From positions 1 through 64,000 of the forward strand of contig JAQXJB010000052.1 of NCBI GenBank assembly GCA_029008095.1: DNA of 64,000 nucleotides. The letters run 5' to 3'. The DNA comes from Clostridiales bacterium (GTDB lineage: Bacteria > Bacillota > Clostridia > Oscillospirales > Oscillospiraceae). Positions 33,880 to 43,569 of the stretch are shown here, one piece after another. Positions within the stretch are counted from its first letter, which is position 1. Each line of letters opens with the position of its first letter. Under the pieces are notes generated by a model. The model saw only the letters and a program-made list of their open reading frames with translations, searched no databases and was not told the DNA's origin. A program made the translations under genes and the position numbers.

Positions 33880-34685
33880 TTATCGTGTCCCTCCGCAAGC
33901 TCACCGTGTGACGCATCGGCTATGGCGTCGGTATCTATCACGGCGGACACCCCGTCCTGCTGCAGCCAGCCGAGATATTCTATATTGCCCTCCGGGCCTT
34001 TTATGGGAGAAAAGGTTATGCCCTTAACGCCAAAACCAAGGGCTTCGGCATTGGCCATGAAGTCGCGCAATACCTCCTTGTGGACAGCAATATCACGCAC
34101 AACGCCCTTTTTGCCCACTTTTTCCTTCCCCGCCTCAAACTGGGGCTTTATGAGACAAACTATCTCGCCGTCAGGTGCAAGGAGCGCTTTCACGGCTGGC
34201 AGAACGATGCGCAGCGAAATAAAGGACACGTCTATGACCGCCAGCTTTATCTCATCCGGCACCTGCTCATGGGTAACATAGCGGATGTTTGTACGCTCCA
34301 TGACTACAACGCGCTGGTCGCTCCTCAGCGACCACGCAAGCTGACCGTAGCCAACATCGATGGCGTATACCTTTTCCGCCCCGCGTTTGAGCATGCAGTC
34401 GGTAAATCCGCCGGTAGACGCGCCGCAGTCCACGCATATCTTGCCTTTCGGTGTGACGCCGAAGGTATCAAGAGCTTTTTCCAGCTTCAGACCACCGCGG
34501 CTCACGAAATTCAGTGATGAGCCGCGAAGCTCTATATCCGCGTCCTCGGGAACGGTCGTTCCGGCCTTATCCACGCGCTGTCCGGCTACATATACAAGCC
34601 CGCTCATGATATCCGCCTTGGCACGTTCACGGCTGGCGGAAAGTCCTCTTTGGACGAGCAGCACATCAAGTCTTTCTTTCTTCAT
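33876..34685 (-). CDS. tlyA: TlyA family rRNA 2'-O-methyltransferase
   Basis: Methylates 2'-hydroxyls of cytidines in rRNA in known members. The 269-residue protein has an S4 RNA-binding domain at the start (RLDVLLVQRGLSASRERAKADIM), then an FtsJ-type methyltransferase domain with VDCGASTGGFTDCML (SAM site). The ATG at 34685 is chosen because AAAGGA lies nine bases before it, rather than the upstream TTG at 34706. The first 20 bases overlap the 3' end of dxs, and the last four overlap nadK. Confidence 0.93.
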   Translation of the reverse strand: MKKERLDVLLVQRGLSASRERAKADIMSGLVYVAGQRVDKAGTTVPEDADIELRGSSLNFVSRGGLKLEKALDTFGVTPKGKICVDCGASTGGFTDCMLKRGAEKVYAIDVGYGQLAWSLRSDQRVVVMERTNIRYVTHEQVPDEIKLAVIDVSFISLRIVLPAVKALLAPDGEIVCLIKPQFEAGKEKVGKKGVVRDIAVHKEVLRDFMANAEALGFGVKGITFSPIKGPEGNIEYLGWLQQDGVSAVIDTDAIADASHGELAEGHDK

Positions 34686-36546
34686 CGTTTGACATCCTTT
34701 GATCAATTTGCAGCCATGCGGACAGCTTATCAGCTATTCCCTTCGCGCCGAGCCCGCAGGCTTCAAGCAGCTTATCAACGCTGCCATGTGGTACAAACCC
34801 GTCTCCGAGGTTAATAAGCAGCGCTTCAGCCGTAATGTTATCCTGCGCAAGCTTTGCGAGAACTGCCTCGCCTACTGCTCCGGTCTGCATAGATTCCTCT
34901 ATAACAGCTATTCTTCCGGTTTTCCTTACAGAAGTGATTATCGCGTCATAGTCTATAGGTTTTATCACGCCAAGCTTCAAAACCCCGGCGGATATGCCTC
35001 TGGCGGAAAGTAATTCAGCAGCGGACAACACCTGATTCACAATAGTACCATAGCAAACAAGAGTGACATCATTGCCCTCCCGGACAAGCTTGCTCATATC
35101 GCTGCCGCCGTCAGTATAGTTTCCCTCGGCTCCCCGCGGGTATCTTACGGCAACAGGACCGGTACAGTGTACGGCGGCTTCCAGCATGTCCCGCAGCTCC
35201 GCGAAGCTTGCGGGAGAATAGATGCGCATATCCGGTACGCTTCTCAGGTAGCTTACATCGAAAACGCCCTGATGGGTCTCTCCATCGGCGCCAACTATAC
35301 CGGCGCGGTCAACAGCCAGGACAACATGCTGTCTGAGAATAGCTATATCGTGCAGCAGCATATCGTAAGAGCGCTGGAGAAATGTGGAGTAAACGGCAAA
35401 CACCGGAATAAGCCCCTGCTTTGCCATCCCCGCCGCCATAGACGCGGAATGTCCCTCCGCAATACCTTCGTCAAAAAATCGCTTCGGAAAGCGTTCAGCG
35501 AAGCCGCTCAAGCCAGTTCCCGATTTCATTGCTGCCGTAATGGCGCAAATACGCTCATCATTTTCAGCCAACTCGCAAAGCTTTTCGCCAAACACAATGG
35601 AAAAGCTCTTCTTTTGGCTGTCTTCAACCCCTTTCTTGAGATCAAATGGCGCTACGCCGTGATATGCGTCAGGATTCTGCTCCGCAGGCGTATAGCCCTT
35701 GCCTTTCTTAGTTACAACGTGCATAAGCACCGGCTCATTTAGGGTTTTTGCATGCTCCAGCATATCCGTCAGGCGATTTACGTCATGTCCGTCAACAGGC
35801 CCAAGATAGTGGAAACCCATTTCCTCAAAAAAGCTGCAGTTTATAACAGCCTTCTTTATCGCGGTCTTTATCTTGTGGTTAAACGCATAGAGCTTATCTC
35901 CGCCCGGAATTTTTTTCATCACCTTGCGGTAAACTTTTTTGAAATTGTAATACCCCGGCTTGGTGCGCTGGCGAGCCAGAGTTGTTGAAATTCCGCCAAC
36001 GTTTCGGGTTATGGACATACCATTGTCATTGAGAATAACTATCATTGGCTCGCCGCTCTGCCCTGCGCTGTTAAGTCCCTCATAGGCAAGCCCCCCTGTA
36101 AGCGCTCCATCGCCGATAACGGCGATCACACAATAATCCGCTTTTGTGAGAGTTCTTGCCCGAGCCATACCCAGCGCCAGCGATATGGCGTCAGAGGCGT
36201 GACCGGCGATAAACGGGTCGCAGTCGGATTCATTCGGCTTAGGGAAACCGGACATTCCTCCGAATTTTCTGAGGGTCTTAAATCCATCTTTGCGCCCCGT
36301 AAGTATTTTATGGACATAACTCTGGTGTCCAACGTCAAAAAGTATTCTATCCTTCGTTGGATCAAAAACCCGGTGCAGAGCCACAGTAAGCTCGACTACG
36401 CCAAGGTTGGAGGCCAGATGTCCTCCGGTCTTGGATACGTTTTCCAGCAGGAAGCCGCGTATATCCGCGCAGAGTCCTGCCATTTGGCTCTTTTCCAGGC
36501 GTTTTATGTCATTTGGATGATTAACGTTATCAAGTATATTATTCAA
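34666..36546 (-). CDS. dxs: 1-deoxy-D-xylulose-5-phosphate synthase
   Basis: Thiamine enzyme at the start of the MEP isoprenoid pathway. The 626-residue protein has HQSYVHKILTGR, GDGALTGGLAYEGLN with the TPP-binding loop, and the transketolase-like C-terminal RSYDMLLHDIA with VDRAGIVGADGETHQG. The start is taken as TTG at 36546 because GAGGT is at the right spacing; a TTG at 36579 would add 11 residues without a ribosome site. Its product feeds the undecaprenol needed by the WecA-type enzyme at 15924. A promoter with an extended -10 lies at 36630-36658. Confidence 0.96.
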   Translation of the reverse strand: MNNILDNVNHPNDIKRLEKSQMAGLCADIRGFLLENVSKTGGHLASNLGVVELTVALHRVFDPTKDRILFDVGHQSYVHKILTGRKDGFKTLRKFGGMSGFPKPNESDCDPFIAGHASDAISLALGMARARTLTKADYCVIAVIGDGALTGGLAYEGLNSAGQSGEPMIVILNDNGMSITRNVGGISTTLARQRTKPGYYNFKKVYRKVMKKIPGGDKLYAFNHKIKTAIKKAVINCSFFEEMGFHYLGPVDGHDVNRLTDMLEHAKTLNEPVLMHVVTKKGKGYTPAEQNPDAYHGVAPFDLKKGVEDSQKKSFSIVFGEKLCELAENDERICAITAAMKSGTGLSGFAERFPKRFFDEGIAEGHSASMAAGMAKQGLIPVFAVYSTFLQRSYDMLLHDIAILRQHVVLAVDRAGIVGADGETHQGVFDVSYLRSVPDMRIYSPASFAELRDMLEAAVHCTGPVAVRYPRGAEGNYTDGGSDMSKLVREGNDVTLVCYGTIVNQVLSAAELLSARGISAGVLKLGVIKPIDYDAIITSVRKTGRIAVIEESMQTGAVGEAVLAKLAQDNITAEALLINLGDGFVPHGSVDKLLEACGLGAKGIADKLSAWLQIDQRMSNDEERKT

Positions 36547-36629
36547 AAGCAATACCTCATGCAAAACAGCGTTCTGCAAACGCCGAAATTATCGCGCTTA
36601 AACCGATGAATATTTATAAAATCATTTAT

Positions 36630-36658
36630 ATTTTAGCAAATATTCATTCACAATACAA
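36630..36658 (-). promoter_or_regulatory. Promoter of the dxs-tlyA-nadK-argR-recN operon
   Basis: On the minus strand, TTGTAT (36658-36653), a 17-base spacer and TAAAAT (36635-36630) preceded by TGC form an extended -10 promoter upstream of dxs. It likely drives the whole block, including argR. Confidence 0.55.
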
Positions 36659-36715
36659 GGTATGGACCGGAAAAAACTTTGATTATTCATGGATAAAATG
36701 AATATTCAGTTCAAA

Positions 36716-36740
36716 GGAGCAGCGTAAAACACGCTGCTCC
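36716..36740 (-). terminator. Terminator after the flavin oxidoreductase
   Basis: GGAGCAGCGT (36716-36725) pairs perfectly with ACGCTGCTCC (36731-36740). On the minus strand a short TTT follows the second arm. The hairpin lies just downstream of the stop at 36750. The T-run is short, so termination may be incomplete. Confidence 0.55.
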
Positions 36741-36749
36741 TTCTCTCCA

Positions 36750-38699
36750 TCATATATCAAGCGCCGCGTGATATCCCCGGAAGGTCGCGCCGCGTATAAG
36801 GCCGGGCTTCAGGCAATCGCCTATTACCTCCACTCTCGGCGCCGTGCCCCTCAAAGAGTCTACAAGCTTATGCTTTGCCTTCATTCCAACGGCAATGACT
36901 ACGGTATCAGCCGTAATAAATACATGTTCCCCTTGCCTGTCCTCACATTCAAGACCCTCGCCGGTTATTGCCGTTCCGCGCAGTCCGGTGCGTATATTCA
37001 CCAGACCTGCCAGTCTCTTCAGAAGCAGCGGTCTATGGCGGGGATTACCCTCCGCCGCAACGGTATCACTCATTTCAACAACGGTTACCTCATGGCCGCG
37101 TTCGGCAAGGTGCAGGCCGAATTCGCAGCCCGCGAGGCCGCCGCCAAGAATGGCGACACGCTTTCCTATATTCTTCGCCGCGGCAATTTCCGTAACCATC
37201 AGCACGTTTTGGCCATCTATCCCGGGAATATCCGGCACTATCGGTTCAGCGCCAACAGCTACTATAAGTACATCCGGTTCAATACTGCTTACGAGTTCCG
37301 GGGTGACCTCCGTGTTCAACCTCAGTTCAACTCCCGCAAGCTCCACGCGGCGGGTCATGGTACTTATGTACTTTTTGAACGCCGCTTTGAACGGCACATC
37401 AGCTTCACACCTAAGCATACCGCCAAGCTCGCCGGTTTTTTCGCAAAGTATGACCCTGTGTCCCCGCTTTGCCGCCGTTACCGCGCACTGCATTCCCGCC
37501 GGGCCGCCGCCCGCTATCAGCACCTTTTCGCTTTGTCCGGCAGGTGGGATAAAGCGGGCCTCGTATTCCCTGCCTATTACAGGGTTCAGAGCGCAAACAC
37601 GGGTCTGGGTCAGCATACGCTCGGCATGGCACATAAAGCAGCGCATACAGCGCAGTATCTCGTCTGCCCGGTTCTGTTCCGCTTTTCGGGGCAGCTCCGG
37701 GTCAGCCAGCAGAGCTCTGGCCATACAGACAATATCAGCTTTTCCCTCGGCAATAATACTCTCCATCTGCTCCGGCTCATTAAGCGCGCCAACGGTGGCT
37801 ACGGGAATATGCACATGCTTCTTTATCTCAGCGGCATACTTCACATTACATCCCGGCTCAGCGAACATTGGCGGATGCGTGATTCCGAAATCCGGCTCTC
37901 CGCCCGCGGAAACATGGAGTATATCCACCTTATCCTGTATAAGTTTGGCAAACTCTATAGCATCTGCAAGGCTCACGCCGCCTTCCGCTTCTTCCATCGC
38001 GCTGAAGCGTATTTCGATGGGAAAATCACGGCCAACGGCTTCGCGAACCGCATCGATTATTTCTATCGCAAGGCGGGCGCGGTTTTCCAGGCTGCCTCCA
38101 TATTCATCGGTACGGCTGTTGGTAGCCCCGGAAAGAAACTGATGAATGAGCCAGCCGTGTCCTGCATGTATCATCAGCATATCAAAACCAGCCCGTTTTA
38201 CAAGAGCGGCGCCGCTGGCAAATTTGGACACAGCCTCGTCTATACGAGCCTTGTCCATAGCGCGAACCTCCGTACCATCCGGCAGAACTGTATCCACCGG
38301 ACCGTAGCGGCAATTCTTGTCTTTCTGCCGTTCAGCGGCAATAACGTCAAAATCCGAGAGCATACCGGCGTGATTTAACTCTATACTGGCCAGCGCGCCG
38401 TGGCGCTTTATGGCTCTGGCGGCATTCGTCAGCCCGGCAAGCACGCCGGGATTGCATAGATTAATCAATCTGCCGTGGCTCTTGCCGTTTTCATAGTCAA
38501 CGCAGGCTTCGCTTATGGTGACCACCGCCGCGCCACCTTTTGCACGAAGTTCATAAAAGGCTATTGCACCCTCGGTAAGGCATCCGTCTTGGGTAAGGTC
38601 GGGAAAGCCCATCGGCGCAGAACACATTCTGTTGCGCAGGGTGAGTTTACCTATATGAAGCGGTGCGCAGAGCTTAGGATATTCCTGTCTACAAGCCAT
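36750..38699 (-). CDS. NADH:flavin oxidoreductase / 2,4-dienoyl-CoA or enoate reductase-like flavoenzyme
   Basis: A 649-residue protein of the Old Yellow Enzyme plus FAD/NAD type. The N-terminal TIM barrel (1-350) carries FMN and has HAGHGWLIHQFLSGATNSRTDEYGGS. An iron-sulphur motif CMRCFMC-x11-C (about 352-370) follows, then an FAD/NAD-binding module with VLIAGGGPAGMQCA and VAILGGGLAGCEFGLH. Such enzymes reduce C=C bonds in enoates or related compounds. The ATG at 38699 follows AAGGAG with ten bases between; an upstream ATG at 38735 is less likely. A second copy of this architecture is at 55508-57514. Confidence 0.88.
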   Translation of the reverse strand: MACRQEYPKLCAPLHIGKLTLRNRMCSAPMGFPDLTQDGCLTEGAIAFYELRAKGGAAVVTISEACVDYENGKSHGRLINLCNPGVLAGLTNAARAIKRHGALASIELNHAGMLSDFDVIAAERQKDKNCRYGPVDTVLPDGTEVRAMDKARIDEAVSKFASGAALVKRAGFDMLMIHAGHGWLIHQFLSGATNSRTDEYGGSLENRARLAIEIIDAVREAVGRDFPIEIRFSAMEEAEGGVSLADAIEFAKLIQDKVDILHVSAGGEPDFGITHPPMFAEPGCNVKYAAEIKKHVHIPVATVGALNEPEQMESIIAEGKADIVCMARALLADPELPRKAEQNRADEILRCMRCFMCHAERMLTQTRVCALNPVIGREYEARFIPPAGQSEKVLIAGGGPAGMQCAVTAAKRGHRVILCEKTGELGGMLRCEADVPFKAAFKKYISTMTRRVELAGVELRLNTEVTPELVSSIEPDVLIVAVGAEPIVPDIPGIDGQNVLMVTEIAAAKNIGKRVAILGGGLAGCEFGLHLAERGHEVTVVEMSDTVAAEGNPRHRPLLLKRLAGLVNIRTGLRGTAITGEGLECEDRQGEHVFITADTVVIAVGMKAKHKLVDSLRGTAPRVEVIGDCLKPGLIRGATFRGYHAALDI

Positions 38700-38745
38700 C
38701 GCATTGTCACTCCTTCTCTTATCATATCGACACATACTTTTCGCT

Positions 38746-40491
38746 TTAAACCTTCATGGCGTTTATGCGTTCCTCGTCGGGCGTTACATAAATAGTCTTA
38801 TAATCCGTATATATGACCATACCGGGCTTTGCACCGCTGGGCTTCTTAACGTATTTCACCTTTGTATAGTCCACCGGTATCTTGCTTCCTCCGCGCCCCT
38901 TGGAATAGAATGCCGCGATGCAGGCCGCGTCCTCCAGTGTTTCCGGATCCGGTTCTTCACCCATTGTCGATATTATGACATGTGAGCCGTGTATTTTCTG
39001 AGTATGCAGCCATGTATCGCCGCGATATGCCTCTTTCAGCGTAAGCTTATCATTTTGCAGATTATTACGGCCGCAATATATTTTAACTCCGCTGCGTGAA
39101 ACGAACTCCATAGGCCTGGATTCCGGCGTTTTCATTCTCTTTTTGTTCTGCTCGCGGATATACCCTGTCTCAGTAAGCTCCCGCCGGATATCGGAAATAT
39201 CCTTCATGCCATCGGCGCGGGACAGCTCCTCCAGCACGCTTTCAAAATACTCCAATTCCTTTTCTGCGTTCTCAATCTGCTCAGTAAGATATTTCTCCGC
39301 ATTCTTGGCTTTATTGTACTGTTTATAATATTTTGCCGCGTTCTGCTGCGGCGAGAGCTTTGGCTCAAGAGGTATCTCTATATCCTCGCATTCCTCAGAA
39401 TAGAAATTCTGGGCTGTAAGGCTCTTTGCGCCGCGCTCCATGCGATAAAGGTTGGCTTTGATTATGTCGCCGTATTCCCGGAACCGCTCACGGTCAAAGG
39501 TGGCTTTAAGCTCCTCCGTCTGCACGGCGAGCTTTCTGGCAGTTCTGTCCCGAAGGTTTTTCACAGTCTTTTGTATAGCCTGTCCTCGCTGGGCTACATG
39601 CTCCAGACGCTCACGCTCGGTATAAAACTCATCAAGCAGTTCGGAGAAGCTATCAAAACTGCGTATGCGGTAGGCGTTTTCATACTGCTTGACCCAGAAG
39701 CAATAAATATCCTTTGGCTTGTCTCCATCGCTGAGCATGCAGGGCGTGAAGCGTTTTTCTTTTACCGCTTCGGCAAAGGCATTCCTTACGGATACCAGAT
39801 CCTCCCTGCTCAGCTCATTCAGCTTGACAGAAGCGTTCCCGGAAGCGGCGCATGCCATCTCCCTCGCGCCGAGGGGCGAAATGCCGCAAAAGGATTCAAC
39901 TAACCATTTATCAGCGCTGCGTTCTCCGGGCGCTGCCGCCAGAACCGCGGTAAATTCCTCCTCGCTGCAATACAGCAGCTCAGGCTTATCCGGTTTGGGC
40001 GGCAAATGATAGAACATACCTGGCAACAGCTGGCGCTTTTCAGACATATCGGCATCGATTTTTCTGAAGCAGTCTATTATGCGGTTTTCCTCATCGGTCA
40101 GGATCAGATTAGGGTGTTTACCCAGCATCTCGCAGATAAGGTGGCGCCTCACGGAAACACCCATCTCGTCGTACGCGCTCAGCTCTATGTCTATCATTCG
40201 CTCAGCTAAAGGCTGGGTAACGGACAATATCTTTGCCCCCGTCAGATGCTTTCTGAGAAGCATGCAGAACATAGGCGGCGTCTGAGGATTTTCGCGGTTT
40301 ATTTTTGTTATATGAACTCTCGCGCTGCCGCTTCCGGAAGAAATGAGCAGCTTGCTGCTGCCTCGTGCTCCGCGCAGGCTCAGTATGAAAACATTCTTTT
40401 CCGGTTGCTGCACCTTATCGATCTTCATCTCGCTGATATCGTTATTGAGTTCGTATGCCAGGCCTGAAATACATACTGCGTCCAACGGCAT
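38746..40491 (-). CDS. rqcH: NFACT-family ribosome quality control protein RqcH
   Basis: Binds stalled 50S ribosomes and adds C-terminal alanine tails to the nascent chain. The 581-residue protein has the NFACT-N domain (1-200, MPLDAVCISGLAYELNND), a helix-hairpin-helix and two coiled-coil arms (about 300-430), and the C-terminal NFACT-R domain with YRGDTWLHTQKIHGSHVIIST. The older name is fibronectin-binding protein. The DXR tRNA-binding signature in NFACT-N is not confirmed by eye. It lies downstream of mrnC, with a terminator hairpin between them, so it may be expressed separately. Confidence 0.93.
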   Translation of the reverse strand: MPLDAVCISGLAYELNNDISEMKIDKVQQPEKNVFILSLRGARGSSKLLISSGSGSARVHITKINRENPQTPPMFCMLLRKHLTGAKILSVTQPLAERMIDIELSAYDEMGVSVRRHLICEMLGKHPNLILTDEENRIIDCFRKIDADMSEKRQLLPGMFYHLPPKPDKPELLYCSEEEFTAVLAAAPGERSADKWLVESFCGISPLGAREMACAASGNASVKLNELSREDLVSVRNAFAEAVKEKRFTPCMLSDGDKPKDIYCFWVKQYENAYRIRSFDSFSELLDEFYTERERLEHVAQRGQAIQKTVKNLRDRTARKLAVQTEELKATFDRERFREYGDIIKANLYRMERGAKSLTAQNFYSEECEDIEIPLEPKLSPQQNAAKYYKQYNKAKNAEKYLTEQIENAEKELEYFESVLEELSRADGMKDISDIRRELTETGYIREQNKKRMKTPESRPMEFVSRSGVKIYCGRNNLQNDKLTLKEAYRGDTWLHTQKIHGSHVIISTMGEEPDPETLEDAACIAAFYSKGRGGSKIPVDYTKVKYVKKPSGAKPGMVIYTDYKTIYVTPDEERINAMKV

Positions 40492-40514
40492 TAAGTTCCC
40501 CTCCCCGTTTGTTT

Positions 40515-40544
40515 AAAGCCGGGAAATAATAATTTCCCGGCTTT
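40515..40544 (-). terminator. Terminator between mrnC and rqcH
   Basis: AAAGCCGGGAAAT (40515-40527) pairs perfectly with ATTTCCCGGCTTT (40532-40544). On the minus strand the final arm runs into TTTAAAC. It would end transcription of metY-mrnC. Confidence 0.65.
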
Positions 40545-40548
40545 CATG

Positions 40549-40962
40549 TTAAGCTTCAATTATCTTATTGCTGATCATTTCAAACAGCTCGTTCAGACGT
40601 TCTTTATCACCTTTAAGCCAAAGCCAGCCAAAAAGTGCCTCAAAGCCTGTCGCGGCATGGTAATCCGCTATCCTCATATGCTTCGGCACGGAGTTTACAC
40701 GGGTATTTCTTCCGCGTTTGAACACAGCCAGTTCTTCCTCGTTCAGCGCAGGCTCAAGGAGCTTTATGAAATCAGCCTGTGCCTTGGCATTAACGATTTG
40801 AACGGTATCCTTATGGAGACTGCCGGAGGTGGCTTTCCCTCCTGCTGCGAGCCAGGAGCGCACCATAAGCTCAAAAACGGCGTCTCCCACATGGGCCAGA
40901 GCAAGGCTGCTCAGCGAGCCAAGCTGCTCGGAATCCATAAGCTGAGAAAAAATATCACCCAA
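40549..40962 (-). CDS. mrnC: Mini-ribonuclease III (MrnC)
   Basis: A 137-residue RNase III-like enzyme without the double-stranded RNA-binding domain, which matures 23S rRNA in Bacillus. The RNase III signature ALAHVGDAVFELMVRSWL is near residue 20, and the later EALFGWLWLKGD holds the second catalytic acid. In B. subtilis it is in the cysS-yazC-yacO context, not seen here. It starts 3 bases from the metY stop and probably shares its message. Confidence 0.95.
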   Translation of the reverse strand: MGDIFSQLMDSEQLGSLSSLALAHVGDAVFELMVRSWLAAGGKATSGSLHKDTVQIVNAKAQADFIKLLEPALNEEELAVFKRGRNTRVNSVPKHMRIADYHAATGFEALFGWLWLKGDKERLNELFEMISNKIIEA

Positions 40963-40965
40963 GCC

Positions 40966-42243
40966 TCAGCCCTCAAGAGCCTGCTTGATATCGGCGATGA
41001 TATCATCAACATTCTCTATACCCACGCTGAGACGGATGAGGTCGGCAGTTACGCCCGCTTCGATCAGTTCCTCATCGTTCATCTGTCTGTGGGTTGTAGT
41101 TGCGGGATGAAGCACACAGGTACGGGCATCGGCGACATGGGTTACAATGGCAGCCAGCTTGAGACGGCTCATGAACTTGCTTGCGCCATCCTTGCCGCCC
41201 TTTACGCCGAAGGATATAACTCCGCAGGAACCGTTTGGCATATATTTCTGCGCGCGCTCGTAATACTTATTCTCCTTCAGGCCGCAGTAATTTATCCAGC
41301 TAACATTGGGATGCCCTGCAAGAAATTCGGCTATCTTCTGAGCGTTCTCGCAATGTCTGGGCATACGGACATGCAGGCTTTCAAGGCCAAGATTGAGCAT
41401 ATATGCATTGATGGGAGCCTGAACGCAGCCAAAATCACGCATAAGCTGAACGGTGGCTTTGGTGATGTACGCCTTCTCACGGCCAAATTTCTTGGTGTAG
41501 ATAACACCGTGGTAGCTATCATCAGGTGTGGTAAGTCCGGGGTATTTGTCCGCGTTGGCATCCCAATCAAACTTTCCGCTGTCAACAATTACGCCGCCGA
41601 TTGTGCCGGCATGGCCATCCATATACTTGGTGGTAGAATGGGTAACGATATCAGCGCCCCACTCAATGGGTCTGCAGTTTACCGGAGTTGCAAATGTATT
41701 ATCTATGATGAGGGGCACACCGTGGGCATGAGCGGCCTTGGCAAACATCTCAATATCCAGGACGCAGAGAGAGGGATTGGAAATCGTCTCACCGAATACC
41801 ATCTTCGTGTTTTCCTTGAAAGCTGCATTCAGCTCTTCCTCGCTGCAGTCGGGAGATACAAAGGTCACCTCTATACCCATCTTCTTCATGGTAACGGAAA
41901 GCAGATTGAAGGTGCCGCCGTAGATTTGAGAGGAGCTGACGATGTGGTCGCCGCAGCTGCAAATATTAAAGGCCGCGATAAAGTTTGCCGCCTGACCGGA
42001 GGAAGTGAGCATAGCCGCGCAGCCACCCTCAAGAGAGGCTATCTTGGCCGCGACCATATCGCATGTGGGGTTCTGAAGGCGGGAATAGAAGTAACCCTCG
42101 GCTTCAAGGTCGAAAAGCTTCCCCATCTCCTCGCCGGTTTCATACTTATAGGTGGTACTCTGTATAATAGGAATTACTCTGGGCTCACCGGATTTAGGGG
42201 TATAGCCGGCCTGAATGCAATTTGTTTCAATTTTGTAGCTCAT
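40966..42243 (-). CDS. metY: O-acetylhomoserine sulfhydrylase (MetY)
   Basis: Makes homocysteine from O-acetylhomoserine and sulfide, or cysteine from O-acetylserine in some cases. The 425-residue protein is in the Cys/Met metabolism PLP family. It has SSGQAANFIAAFN near residue 81, the FGETISNPSLCVLDIE block and the PLP lysine K206 in HSTTKYMDGHAGTIGG. The length fits MetY, longer than MetB/MetC. No SAM riboswitch is seen upstream, so control is unclear. metK lies elsewhere in the window (53127). It precedes mrnC and follows the GerMN gene on the same strand, 18 bases away. Confidence 0.93.
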   Translation of the reverse strand: MSYKIETNCIQAGYTPKSGEPRVIPIIQSTTYKYETGEEMGKLFDLEAEGYFYSRLQNPTCDMVAAKIASLEGGCAAMLTSSGQAANFIAAFNICSCGDHIVSSSQIYGGTFNLLSVTMKKMGIEVTFVSPDCSEEELNAAFKENTKMVFGETISNPSLCVLDIEMFAKAAHAHGVPLIIDNTFATPVNCRPIEWGADIVTHSTTKYMDGHAGTIGGVIVDSGKFDWDANADKYPGLTTPDDSYHGVIYTKKFGREKAYITKATVQLMRDFGCVQAPINAYMLNLGLESLHVRMPRHCENAQKIAEFLAGHPNVSWINYCGLKENKYYERAQKYMPNGSCGVISFGVKGGKDGASKFMSRLKLAAIVTHVADARTCVLHPATTTHRQMNDEELIEAGVTADLIRLSVGIENVDDIIADIKQALEG

Positions 42244-42261
42244 ACGTTCGCCTTCTTTTAA

Positions 42262-43569
42262 TTATTCAATAATAAGATCAGTATACTGAGTGATATTCTC
42301 CATAAAGCGCTTGCCGTCCACGTTCACCGTAACGGATGCTGCCGCACCGCTGTCGATCACAGACGCGGCTATCGCACAGGCGGCAAGAGTGGCATTTTTC
42401 CCCGTGCCGCCGGCAAGAAGCGCACCGCTCAAATCTATAGTGCAAACTCCATTGACATTTTCAATGCTGTTAAGCGTCACCAAGGACGGTATCAGAGATT
42501 CATATCCTCCGACCTGTGCCAGAGTAAGGATATATTGGACAATATTTTCCTCCACTGTCATCTCTGATTCTCTGTCGATTATCACCGGCGTCCTGACCAT
42601 TTTCCCGGTATCTCCAAGGCCCAGGTAAATCGTTGCAAATATTTTGGATGCTTCCTGTGGGTCGTATATGATATCTTCGAATTCGGTGAAGTTGCCGCTG
42701 ATATCGATATATTCATAGCCCTCAGACCTTGCTCCTTCAACCAGGAAGCTTACCTTCTCTATATTCTCCAGGTTTACCAGCGAATTTACGATCGAATATA
42801 CTGTCATTCTCTGTCTCGAGGCTGTAAGCGGTCTGTTGTCCACAAACTCGCGGGAAAGGTCTACTGTGCAAATTCCATTTTTCTGCTCAACGGAAAGAAG
42901 TTTGGTTCCCTCCGGCATGGAGCCAGTAATTCCTTCTGTCTGAGTTGATTTTATCAGTTCATCCACCACATACTCAGCTAAAAGCTTATCCTGACCGACT
43001 GTAAGCACGCGGTATTCCGTTTGAAGATAATAATAATTGTTTTCTGGGAAATAAAGGGTTATTCGCTTTTCATACTCATTGGTATCGGTGTCCTTGATTA
43101 TCATAAAGCGGGCATCCAGCTTTTCCTCTACCAGCCTTCCGTCCACATAAATACTGACAGTATCAACCTCGTCGATGCCGCAGAGCGTAAGTGTAAGGCA
43201 GCATTTGACTATGGATTTTTCCAGTTCATTCAGAAGCAAATAAGCAGGAGACAGGTCTATCTCCATCTCGCCGCCTTCGAGTGAATAGGAGTATATTCTC
43301 GTACCTTTGACGAGTGACGTGGCAAAGTCTCCCTCTGCCGGCGCTGTTCCGAGATAATCCAGCGCTTTATGCACCAAATCGTCCCGTTCATCGATATTAT
43401 ACTCAACAGGTTCTATGTAATTTCCGCCGTTTTCATAGCCGGCTTTATTTACATAATAGACCGTGAGCTTTTCCTTGTGTTCATTCTCTTCATCTTTGCC
43501 CACAGAGCAGGCGCTGAGGCTGAGCACTACAGACAGAGCCAAAATAGCGGCAAAAAATCTCTTACTCAT
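42262..43569 (-). CDS. GerMN-domain lipoprotein with three repeats
   Basis: A 435-residue lipoprotein. The signal peptide ends with LSAC, so the anchor is Cys22. Three GerMN-like modules follow in series (about 35-155, 160-285, 300-435), each with a hydrophobic-Tyr start (LTVYYVN, ITLYFPE, IYLGLGD), a central acidic CTVDLS-type strand, and a final VSIYVDG-like strand. GerMN domains occur in germination and other envelope proteins. The ATG at 43569 overlaps the histidine kinase stop by 8 bases, so the lipoprotein is likely part of the two-component operon and may feed it signals. Confidence 0.85.
   Translation of the reverse strand: MSKRFFAAILALSVVLSLSACSVGKDEENEHKEKLTVYYVNKAGYENGGNYIEPVEYNIDERDDLVHKALDYLGTAPAEGDFATSLVKGTRIYSYSLEGGEMEIDLSPAYLLLNELEKSIVKCCLTLTLCGIDEVDTVSIYVDGRLVEEKLDARFMIIKDTDTNEYEKRITLYFPENNYYYLQTEYRVLTVGQDKLLAEYVVDELIKSTQTEGITGSMPEGTKLLSVEQKNGICTVDLSREFVDNRPLTASRQRMTVYSIVNSLVNLENIEKVSFLVEGARSEGYEYIDISGNFTEFEDIIYDPQEASKIFATIYLGLGDTGKMVRTPVIIDRESEMTVEENIVQYILTLAQVGGYESLIPSLVTLNSIENVNGVCTIDLSGALLAGGTGKNATLAACAIAASVIDSGAAASVTVNVDGKRFMENITQYTDLIIE

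Noticed and set aside
36699-36708. TGAATATTCA palindrome as an ARG box in front of dxs
   Set aside because: The two half sites touch without the four-base spacer an ARG box has, and dxs is not expected to be in the ArgR regulon.
40546-42261. A 571-codon plus-strand frame over mrnC and metY
   Set aside because: It spans two genes on the other strand that have full catalytic motifs, and it has no ribosome site.
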